Origin: Deltaproteobacteria bacterium
Lineage (GTDB): Bacteria; Lernaellota; Lernaellaia; JACKCT01
Direction: 5' to 3'
NCBI GenBank assembly: GCA_020845895.1
Contig: JADLEX010000098.1
Span: 25,549-89,548 of the forward strand
DNA: 64,000 bases
Of the stretch, positions 44,172 through 52,219 are shown piece by piece (position 1 is the stretch's first letter; each line of letters begins with the position of its first letter). The position numbers and the translations under genes were made by a program. The notes under the pieces were generated by a model. The model was not told the DNA's origin and searched no databases. It saw only the letters and a list, made by a program, of their open reading frames with translations.

Positions 44172-45179
44172 ATGGCGATCGGACTCACCTGGAACATCGA
44201 CGATGCAGACCACATGACGCAGGGCGAGATCTACGGCGAGGTGCTCACCCGCCTGGGATCGGAAAACCCGAAAATCGTCGCCCTCACAGCGGATCTGGCC
44301 GGATCGACCAAGATCGGCGCGTTTCAGAAAAAACACGCCGACCGGTTTTTCAACTTCGGCATCATGGAAACGAACATGATGGGCTGGGCCTCGGGTTTGG
44401 CCGAATCGGGCTTGATCCCGGTCGTCTCCACCTTCGCCGCGTTCGCCGCGCTGCGTTGCGCCGAACACGTGCGCACCGACATCTGTTACAACAAACGCAA
44501 CGTCAAAATCATCGCCACGCACTCGGGCACGAGCTTCGGCCCGGCCGGCACCACGCACCACTGCACCGAAGATCTGGCCGTGATGCGCGCCATCGCGGGG
44601 ATGACGGTGATCGTTCCCGCCGACGCATTCGAGACGGCCAAGGCCACCGCGGCGGTCATCGCGCACGACGGACCGTGCTACGTGCGCATCGGCCGCAGCT
44701 TCGAGCCGCCGCTGTGGAAGAACCTCGATTTCGACTGGGAGATCGGCAAAGCCATCCAGCTTCGCGAAGGCACGGATTGCACCGTCATCGCGTGCGGTCC
44801 CTCGGTGCTGGAGGCGTGCGACGCGTCGGATCGCGCCAAGGCCCGGGGCCTCGCGGTGCGCGTGCTCGACATGCACACCATCAAGCCGCTCGACAAAGAC
44901 GCGGTGGTGCGCGCCCTGATGGACACGCGCCGCATCATCACGGCCGAGGATCACAACGTGCTGGGCGGTTTGGGCAGCGCGGTCGCCGAGGTGATCGCCG
45001 AGTCGGGCAAGGGGTGCGTGCTGCGCCGTTTGGGCATGCAGGACCGCTTCAGCCCGCACGGCTCGCCCGAGGATTTGCAGCACATGCACAAGATCGACGC
45101 CGACGGCATCGAGGAGACGATCGCCGAGGTCATGAAGACGGACTTCGAGGCCGACGAGGATTGGGAAGACGAGGTGTAG
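44172..45179 (+). CDS. transketolase, C-terminal subunit
   Basis: A 335-residue protein: GEIYGEVLTRLGSENPKIVA, FFNFGIMETNMMGWASGLAE (conserved Glu), ATHSGTSFGPAGTTHHCTED, VIVPADAFETAKA, RVLDMHTIKPLD, ITAEDHNVLGGLGSAV. This is the pyrimidine-binding and C-terminal domain pair. GGGGGA precedes the ATG by five bases. The C-terminus adds an acidic tail. A palindromic repeat begins right after the stop. Confidence 0.93.
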   Translation: MAIGLTWNIDDADHMTQGEIYGEVLTRLGSENPKIVALTADLAGSTKIGAFQKKHADRFFNFGIMETNMMGWASGLAESGLIPVVSTFAAFAALRCAEHVRTDICYNKRNVKIIATHSGTSFGPAGTTHHCTEDLAVMRAIAGMTVIVPADAFETAKATAAVIAHDGPCYVRIGRSFEPPLWKNLDFDWEIGKAIQLREGTDCTVIACGPSVLEACDASDRAKARGLAVRVLDMHTIKPLDKDAVVRALMDTRRIITAEDHNVLGGLGSAVAEVIAESGKGCVLRRLGMQDRFSPHGSPEDLQHMHKIDADGIEETIAEVMKTDFEADEDWEDEV

Positions 45180-45252
45180 GACCCTCACCCCGGCTCGCTT
45201 CGCTCGCCTCCCCCTCTCCCGCCTGGCGGGAGAAGGGCCGGGGGTGAGGGAC
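45180..45252. repeat. palindromic CCCTCACCC...GGGTGAGGG repeat
   Basis: The outer arms ACCCTCACCCCGG (45181-45193) and the GGGTGAGGG end of 45238-45252 pair. An inner stem CTCCCGCC/CGGGAG lies between, and CGCTTCGCTCG is a short internal palindrome. This is a common type of dispersed intergenic element in GC-rich genomes and may also serve as a transcriptional stop. Confidence 0.7.
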
Positions 45253-45296
45253 CCTCGGAGACCAACGACCAGATTCGGCAAACAGTGGAGCCATTC

Positions 45297-46079
45297 ATGG
45301 ACGCCGACCGACTGAAATCGACCCTGTACCTGCGCTGCGCACTTCCGCTCGCCAAGGTGCTGCGCACCGAGCACCCGCAGGTTTTCGACAAGCTCTATTA
45401 CAAGATGAACGCCGTGGTGCAGTTCTGCGTGAAAGGTGACGACGAGCTGGGCACGCGTCTCGTCTTTTATGACGGCGCGCTCGACGTGGAATTCGGCGTC
45501 AACCGCCGCGACGCCACGCTCGTTTTCGAATTCGCGACGCACGAGGGACTGAACGGATTTTTCGCGGGCAAGATGGGCGGCGCGTACCTGCCGAAGATCA
45601 CGCCGCTCTACCGGCTCGACATCGTGCTGCGCGTGCTGCCGCTGCTGCTGGAGCTCAAGATCCTCGATCCCAACAACATCCCCAAGACACCTTACTGGCA
45701 GGGCCTCAAGGTCAAGATGGTCCTGTACATGATCACCGCCGCGCTCTCGCAGCTCAACAAATCGGGCCACGAGGACATGCGCCACTGGACCCAGATGCAG
45801 CCCGAGCGCGTGTATCAGTGGACGGTGGAGAACGGCGGACCCGCGGCGTATCTGCGCGTCAAGGCGGGAAAGACCAAATCGGGTCGCGGGTCGTACACGC
45901 GTCGGCGGCCTTTCGTCCACATGATTTTCCCCGACATCCCGGGCGCGTTCATGGTGCTCACCAATCAGGCGCCGCTCGTCGAGGCCGTGTCCAAGGGCTT
46001 CGTCCGCACGGAAGGCGCGATGGAATATTCCAAGGACATCGGCACGTTCATGCAGACCATCGAGACGATGCTCCGCTGA
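45297..46079 (+). CDS. unknown protein, SCP2-like impression
   Basis: A 260-residue soluble protein. [20 protein letters not shown] and [24 protein letters not shown] suggest an SCP2 lipid-binding-like strand order, but the resemblance is weak. The middle ([18 protein letters not shown]) is helical, and the C-terminal part has [19 protein letters not shown]. No catalytic motif is seen. A GTGGAG site precedes the ATG at 45297. It lies between the split transketolase and gmhA. Confidence 0.6.
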   Translation: MDADRLKSTLYLRCALPLAKVLRTEHPQVFDKLYYKMNAVVQFCVKGDDELGTRLVFYDGALDVEFGVNRRDATLVFEFATHEGLNGFFAGKMGGAYLPKITPLYRLDIVLRVLPLLLELKILDPNNIPKTPYWQGLKVKMVLYMITAALSQLNKSGHEDMRHWTQMQPERVYQWTVENGGPAAYLRVKAGKTKSGRGSYTRRRPFVHMIFPDIPGAFMVLTNQAPLVEAVSKGFVRTEGAMEYSKDIGTFMQTIETMLR

Positions 46080-46192
46080 AGATCGCAGCTCGTTGGTCGT
46101 ACGCGCTTGACGGTCCGCGGGGCGCGCCGTATTTTTCCGCCACGTCGTTTCCTTCGAAAACTTGCCGGTTTGCCTCGGAATGGGGAGGGGTC

Positions 46193-46780
46193 GTGGACGA
46201 CACGCGGACCGACGAAGTGCGCCGTTTCGCCGCGCGAAGCGCCGACGTGTCGCGCGCCTTTTTCGACGCGTGCGCGCCGGACGTCGTGCGCGTCGCGGAT
46301 CTCGTCGTGGCATCGCTGACGTCGGGCGGCAAGGTGCTGCTCTTCGGCAACGGCGGCAGCGCGGCCGACGCGCAGCATCTCGCGGCGGAACTCACCGGGC
46401 GCTACCTGCGCGAGCGCGCGCCAATCGCCGCCATCGCCCTCACCACCGACACTTCGGCGCTCACCGCCATCGCCAACGACTACGGATTCGAGCGCGTGTT
46501 CGAGCGCCAACTTCGCGCGCTGGGCCGCGCGGGCGATGTCGCGGTCGGCATCTCCACCAGCGGCAACAGCCCGAACGTCATCGCCGCATTCGAGGCCGCG
46601 CGCGACATCGACATGAAAACCATCGGTCTGTCCGGGCGCGGCGGCGGACGCATGGCGGCACTGTGCGACATGTGCTTCGTCGTCCCGAGCGATGAAACGC
46701 CGATCATCCAGCAGGCGCACATCACGCTCGGGCACCTGATCTGTGGCCTCGTCGAGCAGGCCGCGGTGGGCGCGCGATGA
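46193..46780 (+). CDS. gmhA: sedoheptulose-7-phosphate isomerase
   Basis: A 195-residue SIS-domain protein of GmhA length. [51 protein letters not shown] and [18 protein letters not shown] are family motifs. It makes D-glycero-D-manno-heptose 7-phosphate, the first step of LPS heptose. The GTG start at 46193 follows GGGGAGGGG. No hldE or gmhB is adjacent; the next gene overlaps it by 4 bases. Sedoheptulose 7-phosphate could come from the split transketolase upstream, a metabolic link worth noting. Confidence 0.95.
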   Translation: MDDTRTDEVRRFAARSADVSRAFFDACAPDVVRVADLVVASLTSGGKVLLFGNGGSAADAQHLAAELTGRYLRERAPIAAIALTTDTSALTAIANDYGFERVFERQLRALGRAGDVAVGISTSGNSPNVIAAFEAARDIDMKTIGLSGRGGGRMAALCDMCFVVPSDETPIIQQAHITLGHLICGLVEQAAVGAR

Positions 46781-47724
46781 CCGGTGAATTCGACTTCGCG
46801 CGGCTGCGCCGCAAGGCCATCGGGGAACGAAAGAGTCTTGTCGAGGCCGAGCAGCTCGGCCGCCCGCACGCGCCGGGGCGCAGCTTCGCCGACTGGTTCG
46901 ATGCCCTGCCCGACCAGCTCGCCGCGCGCGATCTGCGCCGGGTAGTCGCCGCGATCGTCGATGCGCGCCGCGCGGGGCGGTCCGTCATGCTGGGCATGGG
47001 CGCGCACGTCGTGAAGGTCGGCCTCACGCCCATCGTCATCGACCTCATCGACCGCAGCCTCGTCACCTCGGTGTCGTACAACGGCGCGGTGCTCGTGCAC
47101 GATTACGAACTCGCGACGGTGGGCCGCACGAGCGAGGACGTGGCCGAGGCGCTCGCCGACGGCAGCTTCGGCATCACGCTCGAAACCGGGCGCGATTTCG
47201 CCCGCTTCGTCGACGACGGTGCGGCGGCGGGATGGGGCCTCGCCGAAGCCGTGGGGCGCGGGCTCGTCGCCCTGAACGCCCCTTACGCGGCGACCTGCCT
47301 GACGGCGGCGTGCGTGACGCGGGGCGTGCCCGTCACGGCGCACGTGGCGATCGGCACCGACGTCACGCACCTCGCGCCCGAACTCGATTTTGCGAAGCTC
47401 GGCGCGCTGGCGGGGCGGGATTTCGCGCGGTTCATCGCGCTCGTCGAAAAGCTGGACGGGGGCGTTTACCTGAATCTCGGGTCCGCGGTCGTGATGCCGG
47501 AGGTTTTTCTGAAGGCCGTATCCGCGGCGCGCAACACCGGCGCGGCAGTGTCGCGCATCACGACGGTCAACATGGATTTCATCCGCCACTACCGCCCGAT
47601 CACCAATGTCGTGACGCGGCCGACCGCTTCCGGCGGATGGGGCTGTCACCTGACCGGGCACCACGAAATCCTGTTTCCGTTGCTGGCCGCGGCGGTAGTG
47701 GAAAAATGGGAAAATCGGACATAG
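46777..47724 (+). CDS. deoxyhypusine-synthase-like conserved protein
   Basis: A 315-residue Rossmann-like protein. [61 protein letters not shown] and [20 protein letters not shown] resemble the deoxyhypusine synthase/homospermidine synthase fold. The C-terminal [18 protein letters not shown] and [11 protein letters not shown] are a conserved block. The strict DHS Lys context was not identified, so substrate and product are unknown. It overlaps gmhA by 4 bases, which suggests a surface-sugar role, but this is context only. Confidence 0.65.
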   Translation: MTGEFDFARLRRKAIGERKSLVEAEQLGRPHAPGRSFADWFDALPDQLAARDLRRVVAAIVDARRAGRSVMLGMGAHVVKVGLTPIVIDLIDRSLVTSVSYNGAVLVHDYELATVGRTSEDVAEALADGSFGITLETGRDFARFVDDGAAAGWGLAEAVGRGLVALNAPYAATCLTAACVTRGVPVTAHVAIGTDVTHLAPELDFAKLGALAGRDFARFIALVEKLDGGVYLNLGSAVVMPEVFLKAVSAARNTGAAVSRITTVNMDFIRHYRPITNVVTRPTASGGWGCHLTGHHEILFPLLAAAVVEKWENRT

Positions 47725-47807
47725 AATCTCGTGATTCTCTTGGGGATTTCACGTAAACGGCGGTTGCCGACGGGGGAATGGGAGAGGCCGGGGGCCTTCG
47801 CCATACC

Positions 47808-50156
47808 ATGACCAAACGCGTTCTGGTCGGAGAAAGCAATTACGCCGAGTTCGAGGTCCTGAGCGATCTGCTCACGGCGAAAGGGCTCAAGGTCACGTGG
47901 CTGAAGAACGGCCGCGACGTGGTCGCCCAGTACGATCAGATCCGGCCCCACCTGATGATCCTCGACGCCCTGCTGCCGGGCATGACCGGCCTCAAGGTCA
48001 CGCAGGCGATCAAAAACGGCGCGACCGGCAACGATGTGCGCGTCATCCTCATGTCGAGCGTCTACAAGCAGTTCAAGCAGCAGTATGAACAGCGCACGAA
48101 ATACGGCGTCGACGCCTATACCGACAAGCCCGTCAACGTCTCCGAAATCGAACGGCTGATCGACGAGTTGCTGGGCGAGATGTCGGGCGAAGAGGCGCTG
48201 GAACAATCGGTGATGGACGTGTTCGCCGAACCCGCGGAACCGGCGCCGACGCTCGCGCGGGCCGGCGCCGACACGCCGCGCGAAATCGTCCCGCCGCCGG
48301 CGGTGCGCGAGCAGGTCCGGCCCGCCGACGAGACAAGCCGGCGCGGTTTCGTCGAGGGCTCCCTCGCCGAGACGCCCTTCCCCAAGCTGCTCTTCACGCT
48401 CTTCAAGTACAAACGCACCGGCGCGCTGCGCGTCGATCGCGAGAAAGTCAGCAAGGTCATCTATTTCCGCGACGGCATGCCGGTCTTCGTGACGAGCAAC
48501 CAGAGCAACGACAGCCTCGGCCGCTATCTCGTCGCGCGGCACTTTATCAACGTCGCGCAGTACAACGCGTCGCTGGAGAAGATGATCGACTCGGGCAAGG
48601 GGCACGGCGAGGTGCTGCTGGGCATGGGCGCGATCACGCCTCACGACCTGTATCGCGGCCTGCAGGAGCACGTCTTCGACAAGGTGCTCTCGGTCTTTTC
48701 GTGGGACTACGGCCAGTACCGGTTCCGACCCGGCCGGTTCGACCTCGACCAGAACATCGCCGTCCAGATCGAACCGCTGCGCCTGATCTACCAGGGCGTG
48801 CGCCGGTTCTATCCGCTCACGCGTCTCGAAGGTTTTTTCAACGATTACAAGAACCGCCGTCTGCTCGCAAAGGCCGACGGGCACGCCCACGCCGCCGCCG
48901 CCGGGCTGCTGCCGTCGGAGGTGAAGTTCACCACGCTCATCAACGGCAAACGGTCGGTCGGGCAGATCGTCGCGCGCAGCAACCTGTCGCTCACCGAGAC
49001 TTTCCAGGTTCTCTACGTCCTGATCCTTGTCGAGGCGATTCGCTTTCGCGGCGATCCCGAGTTCGGCACACGCACCGCCGAAACGCAGAAGGCGTTCGAA
49101 AAGGACCGCCGCGATCGACGCACCGAGATGCGCGAGGAAGACACGCGGCGGCGCAAGTATGCGACCGAGGTCGAACGGGCTCATGCCGCGCTCGACCGGC
49201 AGACGCACTACGAGCGATTCGGCCTGCGCAAGGACGCGACCACCGATGCGGTCAAGGCGGCTTATTTCCGGCTTTCGCAGCGCTATCGCGACCATCGGTC
49301 GTACGGAGCGGCGGACGAGGCGACCCGCCGCATGGCGGACGAGCTCTTCGACGCGCTGACCGAAGCCTACGAGGTGCTGCTCACGCCGGATCGACGACGG
49401 GAATACGACGCCTCGATCACGCGCAGCGTCTTCGACGCCCGGACGCCATCCGCCCGTACCGAAGCGCCAGCGGCCGAGGATCTCGAGGCGATGTTCACGA
49501 CCATCACCGACGACGAGTTCCGCAAACCGGCGACGTCGGACGAATTCGAGGCGTTCCTTGCCGAGGCTCCGGAAACGAAGCCGCCCACGGGCGTCGAGGA
49601 TCGCGCTGCAAAGGAAGGCCCTGCTGCTGCGGCGGCCTCGTTCGACGAGGACCTCGAATCGGCGCTCTGGGAAATCGACGCCGAGCTGTCGAAGCCTTCC
49701 GCGGACGACGAGCGCGAGGTCAACATCTTCGAGGGCGACGACGGGGTTGCCGAGTCCGAGGCCGTGACCTTCGACATGGGCAATCTGCTCAAGGCCGAAC
49801 TCGCGTTCCAGGAGGGCGAGGACGCCCTGCGCGACGGAGACTTCGCCGAAGCGGCGCGGGCGTTCGCCGAGGCGCTGCGCGTCGCGCCGAACGAGGCCGA
49901 ATATCACGCGAGCTTCGGGTGGGCGACCTTCTGGGCCGCGCCGCACGACGACGTGGCCGTCGCGACCGCGCGCGAGTCGCTCGACCGCGCGGTCGGGATG
50001 AACCCCGGTCTCGACATGGCGATCTATTACCAGGGCATGATCGCCCGGCACGCGCGCGACGCCGTGCGGGCGAAGAGCCTGTTCGAGCGCGCGCTGCAGC
50101 TCAACCCCGATAACGAGGCCGCGGCGAAAGCCCTGCGGGAAGTCGAAGGGGGCTAG
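47808..50156 (+). CDS. response regulator with PATAN, degenerate DnaJ and TPR domains (phospho-Asp intact)
   Basis: A 782-residue protein. Receiver (1-120) has LMILDALLPGMTG with the phospho-Asp and DAYTDKPV with the Lys; this is the only canonical receiver among the four paralogues. A linker follows, then PATAN (about 180-320: GFVEGSLAETPFPKLLFTLF, SLGRYLVARHFI). A degenerate J-domain (about 460-530, THYERFGLRKDATTDAV) has RDH where HPD is expected. TPR-like helices (about 670-780) end the protein. The upstream ATG at 47778 is possible. The next gene starts 2 bases after the stop, so it leads the PATAN operon. Confidence 0.88.
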   Translation: MTKRVLVGESNYAEFEVLSDLLTAKGLKVTWLKNGRDVVAQYDQIRPHLMILDALLPGMTGLKVTQAIKNGATGNDVRVILMSSVYKQFKQQYEQRTKYGVDAYTDKPVNVSEIERLIDELLGEMSGEEALEQSVMDVFAEPAEPAPTLARAGADTPREIVPPPAVREQVRPADETSRRGFVEGSLAETPFPKLLFTLFKYKRTGALRVDREKVSKVIYFRDGMPVFVTSNQSNDSLGRYLVARHFINVAQYNASLEKMIDSGKGHGEVLLGMGAITPHDLYRGLQEHVFDKVLSVFSWDYGQYRFRPGRFDLDQNIAVQIEPLRLIYQGVRRFYPLTRLEGFFNDYKNRRLLAKADGHAHAAAAGLLPSEVKFTTLINGKRSVGQIVARSNLSLTETFQVLYVLILVEAIRFRGDPEFGTRTAETQKAFEKDRRDRRTEMREEDTRRRKYATEVERAHAALDRQTHYERFGLRKDATTDAVKAAYFRLSQRYRDHRSYGAADEATRRMADELFDALTEAYEVLLTPDRRREYDASITRSVFDARTPSARTEAPAAEDLEAMFTTITDDEFRKPATSDEFEAFLAEAPETKPPTGVEDRAAKEGPAAAAASFDEDLESALWEIDAELSKPSADDEREVNIFEGDDGVAESEAVTFDMGNLLKAELAFQEGEDALRDGDFAEAARAFAEALRVAPNEAEYHASFGWATFWAAPHDDVAVATARESLDRAVGMNPGLDMAIYYQGMIARHARDAVRAKSLFERALQLNPDNEAAAKALREVEGG

Positions 50157-50158
50157 AG

Positions 50159-52219
50159 TTGGCGCAGCGCCCCAAAAACGTTCTCGTCGTCGAAAACACC
50201 GAATCCGAGCGACGGCAGCTCGTGGGCATCCTGACGTCGATGGGATACGAGACGTACGAGGCGGGAACGAGCGACGAAGCGCTGCGCGCCTTCAAACAGT
50301 ATCAGCCCGATCTTGTCATCATCGAGATTCTCATCCCGGGCATGGGCGGCCTGTCGGTCTGCAAGCTCATCAAGGAACAGGCTCCCGACTGGGCCAAGGT
50401 CATCGTCACGTCGAAGCTGATGCAGAGCCGCACGATGATGGACACGGCCATGCGCAAGAACAAGGCCGACCGGTTTTTGCAAAAGCCGTTCGAGGTCGGC
50501 GTCCTGACCAAGGCCGTGATCGACCTGATCGGAATCAGCGAGGTTGCGCCGGCGCCGAAGGATGACCCACGCAGATCGCCATCCGCAACGACCCCGGCGT
50601 CGATTCCCGACGATCATGTCGAGACGCCGACGGCGAAACCGGAGCCGGTGTCCGTGGAGCCGCGCGCACGCACTGCGCGTTCGTTCGAGCGCACCGGAAA
50701 CTTCACGTCCGAAACGCTGCCCGATCTGCTGGCATGGATCATCGAGTCCCGGTTCACGGGCGCGTTGCAGGTCGAGGGCGAGCCCGGCGCGAAGCAGGCG
50801 TTCTTCATGGACGGATCGCCGGTCTTCGTGCAATCGAATATTCGGGAAGAATCCCTCGGGCGCATGCTCCTCGAAAGCGGCCTCATCTCCGAAGACGCTT
50901 ACCGCGACGTCATGGCCGCGAGCGCCGAAACCGGGCGCAAGGTCGGAAACCTCGTGGTGGAACGCGGTCTCATCGGCCCGGAGGAACTGACCGCGCAGCT
51001 TTGCCGCCAGACCGCGCTCAAGCTCGCCCAATTGTTCGCGTGGCCGGACGGGCGATACCGTTTCGACGACAAGGCTCACTACCCCGAAAACGCCGCCACC
51101 TTCGAAGCCTCGCCCGCGGAAATCTTTCTCATGGGTTACGGGCGATTCGCGCCGATCGAAGCGCTCGAAAAGCTCTTCGCGCGCGACCGCAATGCCGTTC
51201 CGCTGGCGACCACCCCGTCCGGCGCCTTCACGAATGCCGCAGAGCTTCTGGACGACGCGCAGCGCGCCCTGCTCGCGGGACTCGACGGCCAATCGAGCCT
51301 GGCGAAGATGTCCGCGCGCACGTCCATGCCGATGACCGCGTTTCTGCGAACTTTTTACGCGATCGTCTCCGTCGGCGCCGCGGGTCTTGCCGATGCACCG
51401 ACAACGGCGACGAAACTGGTGCCCACCGCCGCCCCACGCAGCGTCACGGTGGACGAAAAGGAATTCGAGACCCGCGTCAACCGGGTCGCGGCGCGGCTCG
51501 AGGAAATGACCTACTTCGAATTGCTCGGTGTCGAACCCGATGCGAAGGACACGCAGATTGATGAGGCGTTCCGAAAAAAGCGCGAGGAGTTCAACCCCGA
51601 TCTGCTCGGGTTCGACGCTCCCGCGCAACTGGTGCGCCGCGCGCGGGCGATCCTGAACAAACTGAATGAGGCCCGGACCACGCTTCAGGACCCCGAAGCC
51701 CGCCGCCGTTACAAGCGCAAGACCGCGCGGACCATGGTCGTGGACGAAAACGATCCGCAGGCGATGGCCCGTAAAAAGAAGATGGACGCCGAGGTGGCGT
51801 TTCAAAAGGGCCTCGTGGCGATGGAACGCAAGCGCTATCCCTACGCCGTCGAGTGCTTCGACCGCGCGTCGACGCTGGATCCGGATGTCGCCGAGTACCA
51901 TGCGCGTACCGGGTATGCGCTGTTTCGGATGCTCGCCAACCAGGACGAGATGTGGGAGGACGCGACCAACCGGCTTTCCCAGGCGATCCGCATGGACGCC
52001 GAAAACGTGAACCACCGCATGTGGCTCGCCGAGATGCTGCGTCACCGGGGCGACGACGCGACGGCGTACAAAATTTATCGCAAGGTGCTGGAACTCGCGC
52101 CGAACCACGAAGAAGCGAAGCGGCAGGCGCATTATCTGGGGCAGCAGGTCGAGGCGAAGGCGCGCGAGGGCGAGGACGCGAAGAAATCGTCCGGCGGTCT
52201 GTTCGGGAGAAAGAAATGA
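50159..52219 (+). CDS. pseudo-receiver (phospho-Asp to Glu), PATAN, degenerate DnaJ and TPR protein
   Basis: A 686-residue protein with the same order as the gene before it. The receiver has LVIIEILIPGMGG, where Glu replaces the phospho-Asp, and RFLQKPF with the Lys kept; a Glu at this site often mimics the phosphorylated state. PATAN at about 180-320 (RTGNFTSETLPDLLAWIIES region, SLGRMLLESGLI). J-like domain (about 447-515) has NPD instead of HPD (REEFNPDLLG). TPR helices at about 545-670, ending in a Lys-rich tail. TTG start, AAGGGGG six bases upstream. It overlaps the next gene by 4 bases. Confidence 0.87.
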   Translation: MAQRPKNVLVVENTESERRQLVGILTSMGYETYEAGTSDEALRAFKQYQPDLVIIEILIPGMGGLSVCKLIKEQAPDWAKVIVTSKLMQSRTMMDTAMRKNKADRFLQKPFEVGVLTKAVIDLIGISEVAPAPKDDPRRSPSATTPASIPDDHVETPTAKPEPVSVEPRARTARSFERTGNFTSETLPDLLAWIIESRFTGALQVEGEPGAKQAFFMDGSPVFVQSNIREESLGRMLLESGLISEDAYRDVMAASAETGRKVGNLVVERGLIGPEELTAQLCRQTALKLAQLFAWPDGRYRFDDKAHYPENAATFEASPAEIFLMGYGRFAPIEALEKLFARDRNAVPLATTPSGAFTNAAELLDDAQRALLAGLDGQSSLAKMSARTSMPMTAFLRTFYAIVSVGAAGLADAPTTATKLVPTAAPRSVTVDEKEFETRVNRVAARLEEMTYFELLGVEPDAKDTQIDEAFRKKREEFNPDLLGFDAPAQLVRRARAILNKLNEARTTLQDPEARRRYKRKTARTMVVDENDPQAMARKKKMDAEVAFQKGLVAMERKRYPYAVECFDRASTLDPDVAEYHARTGYALFRMLANQDEMWEDATNRLSQAIRMDAENVNHRMWLAEMLRHRGDDATAYKIYRKVLELAPNHEEAKRQAHYLGQQVEAKAREGEDAKKSSGGLFGRKK

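Noticed and set aside
44100..46313. 737-residue minus-strand open frame
   Set aside because: Antisense to split transketolase and gmhA; shadow of real genes.
47646..52132. 801- and 659-residue minus-strand open frames
   Set aside because: Antisense to the PATAN operon, whose own motifs are unmistakable.
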